Positions 16,965-26,343 of a stretch of DNA of 64,000 nt are shown here, piece by piece (position 1 is the first letter of the stretch; each line of letters begins with the position of its first letter). Origin of the DNA: Phaeobacter porticola (GTDB lineage Bacteria; Pseudomonadota; Alphaproteobacteria; Rhodobacterales; Rhodobacteraceae); contig NZ_CP016364.1 of the NCBI RefSeq assembly GCF_001888185.1, forward strand, positions 2,542,001-2,606,000, in the 5' to 3' direction. The position numbers and the translations under genes were made by a program. A model generated the notes under the pieces. The model ran no database searches, was not told the origin of the DNA, and saw only the letters and a program-made list of their open reading frames with translations.

Positions 16965-17771
16965 ATGGAACAATTGATCGAACAGGCGGGCGCCCTTTGG
17001 CCTTTGCTCATCAGCGCCGCCAAAGCGCTGATCGTTCTGGTGCTCGGCTGGATCGCAGCTGGCCTTATCAGCAGTGCGGTGCGCCGTCGCATCAACGCGA
17101 TGCCCCATCTGGATCAGACATTGGGCAATTTCGCCGCCAGCGTCATCCGCTGGGTTTTGCTGGCGATTGTGCTGGTGGCCATTCTGGGGATTTTCGGCAT
17201 CGAGGCCACCAGCCTAGTGGCCATGCTTGGCGCGGCTACGCTGGCAATCGGTCTCGCCCTGCAAGGCACATTAAGCGATCTTGCCGCGGGTGTCATGTTG
17301 GTGCTGTTCCGCCCCTATAAGCTGGGCCAATATGTTGATATCGGCGGCACGTCGGGCACCGTGGTGGACCTGAACTTGTTTATCACCGAGTTGGTGACAC
17401 CTGATAACGTTCAAATCATCGTACCCAACGGGCAAGCCTGGGGGGCGATCATCACCAACTATTCGGCGCATGCCACCCGTCGGGTCGATATGGTGTTCGG
17501 CATTGACTATGGTGACAGCGCAGATGCGGCCAAGGCTATCATCCTGCGTCTGGCCGAGGCAGATTCCCGCGTTATGTCAGATCCTGCACCGTGGGTTCGG
17601 GTGACAAATCTTGGTGACAGCTCCGTCGATTTGACCACCCGACTGTGGTGCAAGGCCGCTGACTATTGGGAGCTGAAGTTTGCAATGACACAAGCAGTCA
17701 AGGAAGCCTTCGACAACGAAGGTATCTCTATCCCCTATCCGCATAGTGTGGAAATCAAGAAAGAGGCCTAA
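16965..17771 (+). CDS. Small-conductance mechanosensitive channel (MscS family)
   Basis: A 268-residue minimal MscS-type protein. It has three predicted membrane helices: residues about 14-38, 58-80, and the pore helix around 85-115, where Gly/Ala-rich packing (LVAMLGAATLAIGLALQGTLSDLAAGVML) is characteristic. The beta domain follows (PYKLGQYVDIGGTSGTVVDLNLFITELVTPDNVQIIVPNG), and then the alpha/beta C-terminal domain. The length matches E. coli MscS. It gates in response to membrane tension to release solutes. A strong hairpin follows the stop. Confidence 0.92.
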   Translation: MEQLIEQAGALWPLLISAAKALIVLVLGWIAAGLISSAVRRRINAMPHLDQTLGNFAASVIRWVLLAIVLVAILGIFGIEATSLVAMLGAATLAIGLALQGTLSDLAAGVMLVLFRPYKLGQYVDIGGTSGTVVDLNLFITELVTPDNVQIIVPNGQAWGAIITNYSAHATRRVDMVFGIDYGDSADAAKAIILRLAEADSRVMSDPAPWVRVTNLGDSSVDLTTRLWCKAADYWELKFAMTQAVKEAFDNEGISIPYPHSVEIKKEA

Positions 17772-17780
17772 GCTACTGAC

Positions 17781-17808
17781 GCAGCCCCACCAGATTGGGT
17801 GGGGCTGC
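17781..17808. terminator. Terminator hairpin between mscS and GNAT gene
   Basis: GCAGCCCCACC (17781-17791) pairs perfectly with GGTGGGGCTGC (17798-17808), an 11-base stem with a 6-base loop. It lies between convergent genes and can serve both. The plus-strand tail is ATTTA. Confidence 0.75.
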
Positions 17809-17834
17809 ATTTACAGATGGATAGCTGCTAGCTG

Positions 17835-18362
17835 TCAGCGGGCAATCTCCCGCGCCATTACCAGGGTCGGGTCACCTTTATAGCGCGCCTCATAGCTTGG
17901 CAGATACCCGAATTTAGCCGCAATCCGCAACGACGCAGCATTATCCGGATCCAATAGGCACATAGTCCGCGTCCAGTTGGTTTCCTCTTCTGCCCATTGA
18001 TGAATACGCTGAACCGCTTCTGTTGCCAGTCCTTTCCCATGCTCGGCAGGCATCAACCCCCACCCGGCCTCAGGCACAGATCCCAGCGGCGGGTCGATAT
18101 CTCGCTGATAATCGGCAAAACCGATGGCCCCCACATAGCGACCATCGTCGCGCGCAGTGACCGCCCAATAGCCAAACCTCAGCGCTTCCCAATGTCCGAT
18201 GTAGCGCAGCAGACGGGTCCAGGTTTCCTCGCGACTGGCGGGTTTGCCAGTTGTGTGTTTGATCACCACCGGATCTATCCAAAGATTGAACAGCGCGTCG
18301 AAGTCCCCCACCTCATGCGGACGCAAGACCAGACGTTCCGTGGCAAGCGTTGGTCCCGTCAC
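17835..18362 (-). CDS. GNAT acetyltransferase (RimJ/RimL-like)
   Basis: A 175-residue acetyl-CoA-dependent N-acetyltransferase of the Acetyltransf_3 type. It starts TERLVLRP, has GAIGFADYQ as the central strand, and GWGLMPAEHGKGLATEAVQ as the acetyl-CoA pyrophosphate loop (Q/RxxGxG/A variant HGKGLA). NAASLRIAAKFGY follows as the substrate-side helix. It overlaps the upstream ytoQ stop by 4 bases, so the two are co-translated. The substrate (a protein N terminus or small amine) cannot be inferred. Confidence 0.87.
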   Translation of the reverse strand: MTGPTLATERLVLRPHEVGDFDALFNLWIDPVVIKHTTGKPASREETWTRLLRYIGHWEALRFGYWAVTARDDGRYVGAIGFADYQRDIDPPLGSVPEAGWGLMPAEHGKGLATEAVQRIHQWAEEETNWTRTMCLLDPDNAASLRIAAKFGYLPSYEARYKGDPTLVMAREIAR

Positions 18363-18808
18363 TCAGGGAGGCCCCCAGTCAACACATAGCGCAGGATTTC
18401 GACCACCTGACGCGGCTCTGATGCCACTGCTAGGGCGGCGGCGTGCACCTCTTTCAACGCGTGCTGGTGATCATCCTGCGACAAGACGATCAGTGATTTA
18501 CCAAGCGCCGCTGCGTAACCTGCATCAAAGGCAGCGTTCCACTGTTTGTACTTCTCGCCAAAGCGAACCACGACGACATCAGCATCGGCCAGACCTTTGC
18601 GGGTACGGATTGCATTGATCTTGGCTCCCTTGTGATCGTGCCAATACTTGTTCGTCTCCGCTCCCAGAATTGCCGCACCACAGTCATCGCTGGCACCGTG
18701 GTCGGTGACAGGACTGGAAAAACGTACATCCAAACCGGCGGCACCCTCAATGATCTGTTCGCGCCAATCCGTATGAATTTCGCCCGAGAGATAAACGTTC
18801 AACGTCAC
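18359..18808 (-). CDS. ytoQ: YtoQ family protein
   Basis: A 149-residue conserved bacterial protein resembling nucleoside 2-deoxyribosyltransferase folds. The segments NVYLSGEIHTDWREQI, SPVTDHGASDDCG, ADADVVVVRFGEKYKQWNAAFDAGYAAALGKSLIVL and the C-terminal LKEVHAAALAVA helix are the family pattern. The function of YtoQ is not established. It is translationally coupled to the GNAT gene. About 160 bases upstream of its start show no other gene. Confidence 0.85.
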   Translation of the reverse strand: MTLNVYLSGEIHTDWREQIIEGAAGLDVRFSSPVTDHGASDDCGAAILGAETNKYWHDHKGAKINAIRTRKGLADADVVVVRFGEKYKQWNAAFDAGYAAALGKSLIVLSQDDHQHALKEVHAAALAVASEPRQVVEILRYVLTGGLPE

Positions 18809-18972
18809 GATATGTCCTTTTCTGCGCCTACCAACTGGATTGGACCAATTTTGGCCACCTCCTCGCGGTTGCTGCTCTCAATATACGCCCCTGCTGCAGC
18901 TCCAGCAAAAACCGCCGGGTCAGCAAACAGGCAGAGTATTCACCAGCAGGCGCAGTTCGTCCACCGCTTCGC

Positions 18973-19608
18973 TTAGTCTCGTCGGGCGACCAGATAGCGA
19001 CCGGGGGTGGAGGCTGGATAATTGCCGGTTTCAATAATCTCGAATCCAGCCCGTTCCACGGCCGCCTCTAGCTCTGCCACGCTCAGGAAATTCACGCAGT
19101 TCGGTGCCATTCCGACCAGGCGCATCAGTGGGATAATCACCGAGAACATCCAATATTTGAAACTGCCCCGTGCCTCTCCCAGACAGGGTGTCTTGGAAAT
19201 AAACAGCTTACCATGTGGCAGCCGTTCTGCCACGGCGGCAAATGTCGCGTCCATATCAGGCACCAAATGCAACAGATTAAAGGCCATCACTACATCAAAT
19301 GGGCCCTTGGGCACCGTTTCGCTGCTACAGCACTGAAAGAAAACGTTGTGCACGCTCGCCTGCTCAGCCCGCTGCCGCCCAATCCCGAGCATTCCCTCAG
19401 AAAAATCTGTTGCGGTGATATCCGCCACGGCTTCGGCTAATGTGATGGCGGTTGAGCCAGTCCCACAGCCCATTTCCAGTACCCGGTCATGTGACCCCAG
19501 ATATGATCTCGTGCGCTCTAATGTGTAGCGATAGGCCTCTTTATCCCGGATTGCCGATTTGGCGTATTTCGGGGCAATTTTGTTCCAAAAACGGATATCA
19601 CTGGTCAT
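18973..19608 (-). CDS. Class I SAM-dependent methyltransferase
   Basis: A 211-residue methyltransferase. The SAM-binding motif I is VLEMGCGTGSTAITLAE, motif II is ITATDFSEGML, and FDVVMAFNLLHLVPD corresponds to motif IV. I start at 19608, where an AAGGAGC site is 7 bases upstream. The longer frame to 19719 would overlap the promoter and start of the divergent lysR gene. It is divergent from the LysR regulator, which probably controls it. The substrate (lipid or small molecule) is unknown. Confidence 0.85.
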   Translation of the reverse strand: MTSDIRFWNKIAPKYAKSAIRDKEAYRYTLERTRSYLGSHDRVLEMGCGTGSTAITLAEAVADITATDFSEGMLGIGRQRAEQASVHNVFFQCCSSETVPKGPFDVVMAFNLLHLVPDMDATFAAVAERLPHGKLFISKTPCLGEARGSFKYWMFSVIIPLMRLVGMAPNCVNFLSVAELEAAVERAGFEIIETGNYPASTPGRYLVARRD

Positions 19609-19695
19609 CGTACAGCTCCTTGGTTGACCAAAGAATACCCATGCAAGAACCACAGATAAATTGCTGAAATTCGCAAGCTCGTTATACATATCTGC

Positions 19696-20574
19696 ATGAA
19701 TAACGCTGATTGGAATCATATTCGCGCCTTTCTCGCGACGGCTGAGACCGGCTCTCTCTCGGCGGGGGCCCGCAGGTTAGGCCTGACACAACCCACGTTA
19801 TCCCGGCAGGTGGCCGCGCTTGAGGCGAAGCTGGGCGTGCTGCTGTTTGAACGACTGGGCAGGTCCCTTGTGCTGACCGAAGCTGGCCACGATTTGTGCA
19901 ACCATGGCCGAAAGATGGGAGAGGCTGCTGAGGCTCTGGCCCTTGCTGCCACCGGACAGGCCCAGTCGATCGAGGGCACGGTGCGGATCACTGCCAGCGA
20001 CGTGATGTCGGCTTATGTTCTGCCACCGGTGCTGTACCAATTGCGACAGCGCGCACCCCGGCTGACCATTGATGTGGTAGCCGCCGATGACATCCGTGAC
20101 CTAATGCGACGTGAGGCGGATATTGCTATCCGCCATGTCCGCCCTGAGCAGCCAGAGCTGATCGCCAGACTGGTGCAAGAAGGACACGCGTATTTCTATG
20201 CCGCCACCAGCTATCTGGAACGTCAAGGTCGCCCGTCATCGGTACGGGATCTATCGCGGCATGATTTTGTCGGGTTCGCCGATGTAGGCCGCTCTATCGA
20301 GTTTGTAGCACCACTTGGCATCCATCTGACGGCGGATAATTTTCAGATAAAATCCAGCAGCGGACTGGTGTCCTGGGAACTGGTCAAACAGGGATTTGGT
20401 GTCAGTCCCATGATGGAAGATGTCGCGCGCGTCACACCGGGGATTGAACGAATTCTACCCAAGCTGGCCCCAATCACCTTTCCCATCTGGCTAACCACAC
20501 ACCGCGAACTGCACACAAGCCGACGCATTCGGATTGTCTTTGATCTTTTGGCCGAATTCTTTGCCCAAAAATGA
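19696..20574 (+). CDS. LysR-family transcriptional regulator
   Basis: A 292-residue LTTR. The N-terminal winged HTH reads WNHIRAFLATAETGSLSAGARRLGLTQPTLSRQVAALEAKLGVLLFERLGR. The remainder is the periplasmic-binding-like effector domain (GTVRITASDVMSAYVLPPVL, IAIRHVRPEQPELIARL, GFGVSPMMEDVA). It is divergent from the methyltransferase gene, the usual arrangement for LysR control of its target, with the operator expected in 19609-19695. The inducer is unknown. Confidence 0.9.
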   Translation: MNNADWNHIRAFLATAETGSLSAGARRLGLTQPTLSRQVAALEAKLGVLLFERLGRSLVLTEAGHDLCNHGRKMGEAAEALALAATGQAQSIEGTVRITASDVMSAYVLPPVLYQLRQRAPRLTIDVVAADDIRDLMRREADIAIRHVRPEQPELIARLVQEGHAYFYAATSYLERQGRPSSVRDLSRHDFVGFADVGRSIEFVAPLGIHLTADNFQIKSSSGLVSWELVKQGFGVSPMMEDVARVTPGIERILPKLAPITFPIWLTTHRELHTSRRIRIVFDLLAEFFAQK

Positions 20575-20599
20575 AAACGCGCCCGAGCCGGACGCGTTT
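20575..20599 (+). terminator. Hairpin after lysR
   Basis: AAACGCG at 20575-20581 pairs with CGCGTTT at 20593-20599. The hairpin follows the lysR stop and precedes the convergent pheT end. Its A/T-flanked stem could terminate both directions. Confidence 0.6.
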
Positions 20600-20645
20600 A
20601 TCAAAATCCTGACCGAGGCAAATTAGCAGCCCTCGGATGGCAAGA

Positions 20646-23042
20646 TCAGCCCCGCAAGGTGCCACCTGTCGCCTTAGTAACCTTGGCAATGATCTTGTCG
20701 CTCACCCCTTCGATGTCCTTTTCGGTCAGGGTTTTTTCGGTGGGCTGAAGACGAACAGTAATGGCCAAGGATTTATTCCCCTCGCCCAGGCTGCCGCCGA
20801 TGAACTCGTCAAAGACACGTACGTCATTGATCAACGCCTTGTCGGCCCCTGCTGCTGCATTGACCAGCGTCAACGCCTCGACATCATCCGCCACAACAAA
20901 GGCAAAGTCACGCTCTACCGCTTGCAGATCGCTTTGAGCCAATGCGCCCCGATTGGCCCCGGATTTACGTGGCATCGGAACCTCATCCGGCCAGATCGTA
21001 AAGCCAACAGCAGATCCCTTGATCCCCATTTCAGACAGAACTTTTGGATGCAGTTCACCAAAGACACCAAGCACCTTTTTCGGGCCAAGGCAGATCTTGC
21101 CATGACGACCGGGGTGCCACCAGGATTGCGCACCACGTAGGATCTGCACTTTGGCAGGGGCGCCGATTGCAGCCAGAACCGCCTCGATGTCGGCTTTGGC
21201 ATCAAAGGTATCAACCGCGCGGCTGGCGCCATGGACATCCTTGGGACCGGTACGACCCACCAGCAGGCCGGAGATCAGATTGTGCTGTTCACCTGGCTCT
21301 CCCCCGTGGAAGGCCGGGCCAACCTCAAACAGGGCCAGATCCATGAAGCCACGCGCCTGATTGCGCGCAGCCGCCTGCAACAATCCGGGCAACAGCGCCG
21401 GGCGCATATGGGACATTTCCGAAGAAATCGGATTGGCCAGCATGGTGGCATCGTCGCCGCCACCAAACAGCGCCGCTGAGGCCTGATCAATGAAGCTATA
21501 GCTGACGATTTCATTGTAACCGAGGCTGGCACAGGTGCGCCGCGCAATCTGCTGGCGACGCTGTTGCGGAGTCATCACGGGTGCCGGGATGCCCTGTGTC
21601 AGCCGTGGTAGCGGTTTGCCTTCCAACTTGGTCAAAGATGCAATGCGGGCCACTTCCTCGACCAGATCTGCTTCGCCCAATACATCAGGGCGCCAGCTGG
21701 GAACATGGGCCAGATTGCCCTCCAGACGAAAGCCAAGGCGGGTCAGGGTCTGACGCTGCTCGGATTCGGGGATATCCATGCCCACCAACGACTTTACCCG
21801 CTCGGGGTTCAACTTATACGACCGTGCATAATCCGGCACCGCACCCGCAACAACCACGTTAGAGGGTTCACCGCCACAGAGGTCAAGGATCATGCGGGTT
21901 GCATGATCAAGCCCTGCACGGGTGTATTCCGGGTCAACACCGCGTTCAAACCGGTAACGCGCATCAGAATTGATTTTCAGCGCGCGGCCCGTAGTTGCGA
22001 TTTGCACATGATCCCAAAATGCGCTCTCCAGAAACACATCCGTGGTTGCCTCGGTACAGCCTGTATCTGCACCACCCATGATGCCAGCAATGCTCTCGGC
22101 GCCATTGTCATCCGAGATCACCATATGCCCGGCGGCGAGCGTGTATTCTTTCTCATCCAGCGCGGTCAGCATTTCGCCGCCTGCTGCGCGGTGAACGCGC
22201 AAATTGCCAGAGACTTTGGCGGCATCAAACACATGCAGCGGGCGGTTCTGATCAAAGGTGTAATAGTTGGTGATATCCACCAGGGTTGAGATCGGGCGCA
22301 GGCCAATCGCAGTCAGACGGTCCTGCAACCACTGTGGGCTGGGGCCATTCTTGACACCACGGATCAGGCGACCCGTGAACAGCGGACAGCCATCCAGCGT
22401 GTCCTGCGCGATCTCGACCTTGATCGGGCTCTCGTAGCCGCCATCGACGGCTTCGATTTCAAGCGGTTTCAGCCTGCCAAGGCCACGTGCGGCCAGGTCG
22501 CGCGCGATACCCCGCACGCCAAGCGCATCCGGGCGGTTCGGGGTGATTGCGATTTCAATTACGGTGTCGACCTTGGCAGGGTCGTTTACCGCAAGCCAAT
22601 CAACAAAACGGTCCCCCACATTGCCCGAGGGCAGTTCGATAATGCCGTCATGTTCATCCGACAGCTCCAGCTCCCGTTCGGAGGCCATCATGCCATAGCT
22701 TTCAACACCGCGGATCTTGCCCACGCCAATGGTGATGTCGAGACCAGGGATGTACATACCCGGTTTACAGACCACAACGGTGATGCCTTCGCGGGCATTG
22801 GGCGCACCGCAGATGATCTGCATCTCACCTTCGTCGGTGTCGACTTTGCACACCCGCAGCTTGTCTGCGTCCGGGTGTTTCTCGGCGTGTTTCACATAGC
22901 CAAGGGTAAACGACTTCAGCCGGTCCGCAGGGTTCGAAATACCTTCGACCTCAAGCCCGAGATCGGTCAATGTTTCGGTGATGTCCTCGACAGACGCATC
23001 AGTGTCGAGGTGGTCTTTCAGCCAAGAAAGAGTGAATTTCAT
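20646..23042 (-). CDS. pheT: Phenylalanyl-tRNA synthetase beta subunit
   Basis: A 798-residue cytoplasmic subunit of the alpha2-beta2 enzyme charging tRNA-Phe. It contains the N-terminal tRNA-binding (EMAP-like) domain (residues about 40-150, KVDTDEGEMQIICGAPN), the B3/B4 editing region (YESPIKVEIAQD, LVDITNYYTFDQNRPLHVFDA), the B5 domain, the inactive synthetase core (NPISSEMSHMRPALLPGLL), and the C-terminal anticodon-binding FDX-ACB domain (QAVERDFAFVVADDVEA). The length matches the family. It is separated from pheS by two genes on the same strand, although pheST are commonly adjacent. Confidence 0.97.
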   Translation of the reverse strand: MKFTLSWLKDHLDTDASVEDITETLTDLGLEVEGISNPADRLKSFTLGYVKHAEKHPDADKLRVCKVDTDEGEMQIICGAPNAREGITVVVCKPGMYIPGLDITIGVGKIRGVESYGMMASERELELSDEHDGIIELPSGNVGDRFVDWLAVNDPAKVDTVIEIAITPNRPDALGVRGIARDLAARGLGRLKPLEIEAVDGGYESPIKVEIAQDTLDGCPLFTGRLIRGVKNGPSPQWLQDRLTAIGLRPISTLVDITNYYTFDQNRPLHVFDAAKVSGNLRVHRAAGGEMLTALDEKEYTLAAGHMVISDDNGAESIAGIMGGADTGCTEATTDVFLESAFWDHVQIATTGRALKINSDARYRFERGVDPEYTRAGLDHATRMILDLCGGEPSNVVVAGAVPDYARSYKLNPERVKSLVGMDIPESEQRQTLTRLGFRLEGNLAHVPSWRPDVLGEADLVEEVARIASLTKLEGKPLPRLTQGIPAPVMTPQQRRQQIARRTCASLGYNEIVSYSFIDQASAALFGGGDDATMLANPISSEMSHMRPALLPGLLQAAARNQARGFMDLALFEVGPAFHGGEPGEQHNLISGLLVGRTGPKDVHGASRAVDTFDAKADIEAVLAAIGAPAKVQILRGAQSWWHPGRHGKICLGPKKVLGVFGELHPKVLSEMGIKGSAVGFTIWPDEVPMPRKSGANRGALAQSDLQAVERDFAFVVADDVEALTLVNAAAGADKALINDVRVFDEFIGGSLGEGNKSLAITVRLQPTEKTLTEKDIEGVSDKIIAKVTKATGGTLRG

Positions 23043-23131
23043 CGGTCCGGTTTCCTATGGCAAGCCACGCATGTTTCAGCAGGCAATGACAAAGATTTCC
23101 CGTATGTGCAAGCCTTGGGACCAGAGAGACC

Positions 23132-23974
23132 CTAAGGATAGCTAGGGGTGAGACCCAAAAGCTCGTCCAATTGCCGTCCGATCCAACCATGTGGAATGAA
23201 ATGGCCGCCTGGGTGCAGGTCCAGCACCACAGTTCCTCGATCACATCCCCAGTCAGTGCGCGAAAGCGTCAGAAAACTGCGCGCCTGCCAGTCGCCCCGC
23301 ACCGCGCCATTCCTGGGGCAGCCCAACTGCCTGCGCCATAGGGCAACGGGATAGGTCCTGTCCCCTCCTTGTCCCATCGGGAAATCCATGACGGTGTCCG
23401 CCAATCCGTGTACGTGGCGCACTTCTGCGGGGGCCTCAGGACAGGTCTCGGATTGATCAATACTGCCTGCCACTGCCAAGAGCGCCGCAATCCCGTCACC
23501 ACTGTGACAGACATAACGCCACGCCATCGCAGAGCCGTAGGAATAGCCAGAAACAAAGATACGCGCAGCATCGACAGGGTAGCGTCTGGCCACATCCTCC
23601 AGCACCGCATCGGCAAAGGGCACGTCCTCGGTGCTTGCGGCCCAGAAGTTCCAACTCTTGCCACGACCGTTTGGAGTCACCAACAAGACGCCGCGCCGTT
23701 TGGCCGAGGCCCCTACCCGATCAGAGCGCTGCGCATGTTTTCCCGTCCGCGACCACCCGTGAAAGTGCAGCAAAACCGGTAAAGGCGAGACGCCGTTCCA
23801 GCCATCGGGCTCCATCACGTGATAGCTACGCTCACCCAGCGTACAGGCGACCTCCGCACCACAGGGATCTTCATTTGCCTGCCATGGCCCCATGGCAGCG
23901 GCCGCAGTAGCGGCAAGGTAAGCGGTTGAAAGCAGGAGAAGAGAACGTGTCATAAACGGGAGACTAGCCGACAC
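23132..23974 (-). CDS. PHB depolymerase-like alpha/beta-hydrolase (LpqC-type)
   Basis: A 280-residue exported hydrolase. A signal peptide ends near residue 28 (LLLLSTAYLAATAAAAMG); Met8 at 23953 is an equally good start. The nucleophile elbow GYSYG places Ser at 145 after ARIFVS. HFHGW near 71 forms the oxyanion region, and HPGGHFIPHGW near the C terminus supplies the catalytic His. The WNFWA segment fits esterases of the PHB depolymerase / feruloyl esterase group. It probably cleaves polyester or phenolic esters in the periplasm or outside. It sits between pheS and pheT on the same strand, apparently unrelated to translation. Confidence 0.82.
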   Translation of the reverse strand: MSASLPFMTRSLLLLSTAYLAATAAAAMGPWQANEDPCGAEVACTLGERSYHVMEPDGWNGVSPLPVLLHFHGWSRTGKHAQRSDRVGASAKRRGVLLVTPNGRGKSWNFWAASTEDVPFADAVLEDVARRYPVDAARIFVSGYSYGSAMAWRYVCHSGDGIAALLAVAGSIDQSETCPEAPAEVRHVHGLADTVMDFPMGQGGDRTYPVALWRRQLGCPRNGAVRGDWQARSFLTLSRTDWGCDRGTVVLDLHPGGHFIPHGWIGRQLDELLGLTPSYP

Positions 23975-24046
23975 CGCCCCCCTGTCACGTCACATGTTTG
24001 TGGGGCGGCCAATACACTCTGTGGCCAAAAAAATTTTGGATCCCGC

Positions 24047-24466
24047 CTATTGGGGAGAAAGGGCCAAGTATTGCATCACCAGCACGGTCAAAATAGCAGT
24101 AAAAACTGGTAGGAAAATGGATGAAAACACCTTGTCAAACTGGCGCGCCAACCACCGGAAAGCCTGTTTGTAAAACGTGTTGTTTCTATATTCTTGCAGC
24201 CACATATGGCCTCGATAAGTCAACTGCAGATTCGAAACACCGTCTTTCGTAAAATCGCCATTTACCAACTCTTCGTCGCGCATGAGCCCGAGTAGGAAAT
24301 CACGCTCTGCAATCGTAATGCTCAACTTCTCTTCTGTAGTGTCCCTACTTGGCTCCATAGTTGAGTAACGCGCATCTAATTTTTTTAAGCCATCATCAAA
24401 AGAGGCTCCGGACAAATCCGAAGCCTCAATAAACTCCATTATGCGGAGAAATTTCTTCTCATCCAA
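24047..24466 (-). CDS. Small protein, possibly DUF2513-like, with C-terminal membrane segment
   Basis: A 139-residue protein starting with TTG three bases after the pheS TAA (start uncertain; Met10 is an alternative). Residues about 60-95 (LVNGDFTKDGVSNLQLTYRGHMWLQEYRNN) resemble the winged-helix end of DUF2513-type proteins. The C terminus has one hydrophobic segment (FLPVFTAILTVLVMQYLAL), which would anchor it. The base composition is more AT-rich than pheS and pheT, suggesting a recent insertion into the pheS-pheT transcript. No function is assigned. DUF2513 similarity is judged by eye and weak. Confidence 0.65.
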   Translation of the reverse strand: MDEKKFLRIMEFIEASDLSGASFDDGLKKLDARYSTMEPSRDTTEEKLSITIAERDFLLGLMRDEELVNGDFTKDGVSNLQLTYRGHMWLQEYRNNTFYKQAFRWLARQFDKVFSSIFLPVFTAILTVLVMQYLALSPQ

Positions 24467-24468
24467 TC

Positions 24469-25542
24469 TTACCTACTCAGACCACCGTGCAGTGTCGGCA
24501 CATCCAGGCATTGGAACCCATAATGGCGCAACCAGCGCAGGTCGCTGTCAAAGAAGGCCCGCAGATCGGGGATGCCGTATTTCAGCATTGCAATCCGGTC
24601 GATCCCGACACCGAAGGCAAAGCCCTGATAAACATCAGGGTCAATCCCACCGGCGGCGATCACCTTGGGGTGCACCATGCCGGAACCGAGGATCTCCAGC
24701 CAGTCGTCGCCCTCACCGATTTTCAGCGTGCCGTCTTTCCAAGAGCAGCGAATATCAACCTCTGCCGACGGCTCGGTAAAGGGGAAATGCGAGGCCCGGA
24801 ACCGCAGGTCGACGCTGTCCACCTCGAAGTAGGATTTCACGAACTCTTCCAGCACCCATTTCAGGTTCGCCATCGAGATGTCCTTATCGAGGGCGAGGCC
24901 TTCGACCTGGTGGAACATCGGGGTGTGGGTCTGGTCATAATCAGCGCGATAGACACCGCCCGGACAGATGATACGCAGCGGCGCGCCCATCTTCTCCATC
25001 GACCGGATCTGCACCGGCGACGTATGGGTGCGCAGCACATGTGGCGGGCGGTCATCCCCCTCAGCGCGGTGCATATAGAACGTGTCCATCTCAGCCCGCG
25101 CTGGGTGATGACCCGGAATGTTCAGCGCATCGAAATTGTACCAGTCGGTATCAATGCGCGGGCCTTCGGCAACGGAAAACCCCAGCTCGGCAAAAATCGC
25201 CGTCAGCTCTTCGCTGGCCTGGCTGATCGGATGCAGCGTGCCGTTGCGGGTCGGGCGGGTCGGCAGCGTGACATCCAGCCATTCGGTCCGCAGACGTGCG
25301 TCCAGCGCGGCATCTGCAAGCCCTGCTTTTTTCGCAGACAGTGCTGCGTTAATCTCGTCCTTCAGCGCATTGAGAGCCGGCCCCGCGACCTGGCGCTCTT
25401 CGGGCGTCATCTTACCCAGTTCGCGCATCTTGAGGCTGACTTCGCCTTTTTTACCAACAGCTGCGACCCGGATGGCCTCCAGCGCGTTCTCATCGGCAGC
25501 ATCGGCGATCTGCCCGAGATATTTTGCTTTAAGATCGTCCAT
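24469..25542 (-). CDS. pheS: Phenylalanyl-tRNA synthetase alpha subunit
   Basis: A 357-residue catalytic subunit of PheRS. The N-terminal coiled coil (residues 1-85) contacts tRNA. Class II motif 2 is at 198-215 ([18 protein letters not shown]), followed by [16 protein letters not shown] at 248-263 and motif 3 at 307-320 ([14 protein letters not shown]). The length is normal. rplT lies upstream on the same strand, giving the common rpmI-rplT-pheS order, with a strong terminator between rplT and pheS. infC, often first in this cluster, is not present in the window. Confidence 0.97.
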   Translation of the reverse strand: MDDLKAKYLGQIADAADENALEAIRVAAVGKKGEVSLKMRELGKMTPEERQVAGPALNALKDEINAALSAKKAGLADAALDARLRTEWLDVTLPTRPTRNGTLHPISQASEELTAIFAELGFSVAEGPRIDTDWYNFDALNIPGHHPARAEMDTFYMHRAEGDDRPPHVLRTHTSPVQIRSMEKMGAPLRIICPGGVYRADYDQTHTPMFHQVEGLALDKDISMANLKWVLEEFVKSYFEVDSVDLRFRASHFPFTEPSAEVDIRCSWKDGTLKIGEGDDWLEILGSGMVHPKVIAAGGIDPDVYQGFAFGVGIDRIAMLKYGIPDLRAFFDSDLRWLRHYGFQCLDVPTLHGGLSR

Positions 25543-25712
25543 GACGGTCCCCTGAATAATGCTGCCGCTCTGCTATCACAGCAGAGGCTGAAAGCAAGCA
25601 TTTGCACCGGCTCTCAGCCAATCAGAACACAATCGCGACAATCCGGCAGCCCCAACGCACACCCGACGCCACTGACGGGACGAAAGGGGCAAACATGGTG
25701 CGACATGCAAAA

Positions 25713-25738
25713 CGGGCCGCTCTTTCCAGAGCGGCCCG
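25713..25738 (-). terminator. Rho-independent terminator of rpmI-rplT
   Basis: On the minus strand a perfect 10-base GC stem (CGGGCCGCTC paired with GAGCGGCCCG, 25713-25738) is followed by TTTT (25709-25712). It lies 25 bases past the rplT stop, so pheS probably has its own promoter in 25543-25708. Confidence 0.85.
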
Positions 25739-25762
25739 CTTGTGATCTTCCTGTGCCTAAAC

Positions 25763-26128
25763 TTAGGCAGCCAGAGCGCTTTGTGCTTGCTTCACGATAG
25801 CACCGAAGGCTTCGGGTTCGTGGACGGCCAGATCGGCCAGCACTTTGCGGTCCACTTCGATACCGGCCAGGGTCAGGCCGTTGATGAAGCGGGAATAGGT
25901 CAGAGCCTCGTCGTGGCTACGCACAGCTGCGTTGATCCGCTGGATCCACAGCGCGCGGAAATTCCGCTTGCGGTTCTTACGGTCGCGGGTTGCATACTGG
26001 TTCGCCTTATCGACGGCCTGGCGGGCAACCTTGAAGGTATTCTTGCGGCGGCCGTAATAACCTTTGGCTGCCTTGATAACCTTCTTGTGACGGGCGTGAG
26101 TGACGGTACCACCTTTAACGCGGGACAT
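25763..26128 (-). CDS. rplT: 50S ribosomal protein L20
   Basis: A 121-residue L20. It opens with [30 protein letters not shown] and contains [24 protein letters not shown] and [17 protein letters not shown], which are diagnostic. It binds 23S rRNA early in assembly. It follows rpmI by 14 bases in the conserved L35-L20 operon. In other bacteria L20 represses this operon at the mRNA level; I see no obvious leader structure here. Confidence 0.97.
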   Translation of the reverse strand: MSRVKGGTVTHARHKKVIKAAKGYYGRRKNTFKVARQAVDKANQYATRDRKNRKRNFRALWIQRINAAVRSHDEALTYSRFINGLTLAGIEVDRKVLADLAVHEPEAFGAIVKQAQSALAA

Positions 26129-26142
26129 ATCTCAATCTCCTC

Positions 26143-26343
26143 TTAGCGGTCGTAGGGCATGAAGCCCTTGACGATCTTTGCGTCGGGTGCCGACAGGGTT
26201 GTAGTGCCGCGGGCGTCGCGGATGAACTTGCGGGTCCGTTTGATCATGCCGTGGCGCTTGCCGGCCTGACCTGCAAGAACCTTGCCGGTCGCGGTCACTT
26301 TGAAGCGCTTTTTGGCGCTCGATTTTGTCTTCATTTTGGGCAT
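26143..26343 (-). CDS. rpmI: 50S ribosomal protein L35
   Basis: A 66-residue L35 beginning [17 protein letters not shown], the canonical N terminus. The frame also allows a start at 26358, but that would add five residues encoded by the Shine-Dalgarno region itself (AAGGAGA), so 26343 is right. It ends [11 protein letters not shown]. It is basic throughout, as expected for a ribosomal protein, and is followed by rplT. Confidence 0.97.
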   Translation of the reverse strand: MPKMKTKSSAKKRFKVTATGKVLAGQAGKRHGMIKRTRKFIRDARGTTTLSAPDAKIVKGFMPYDR

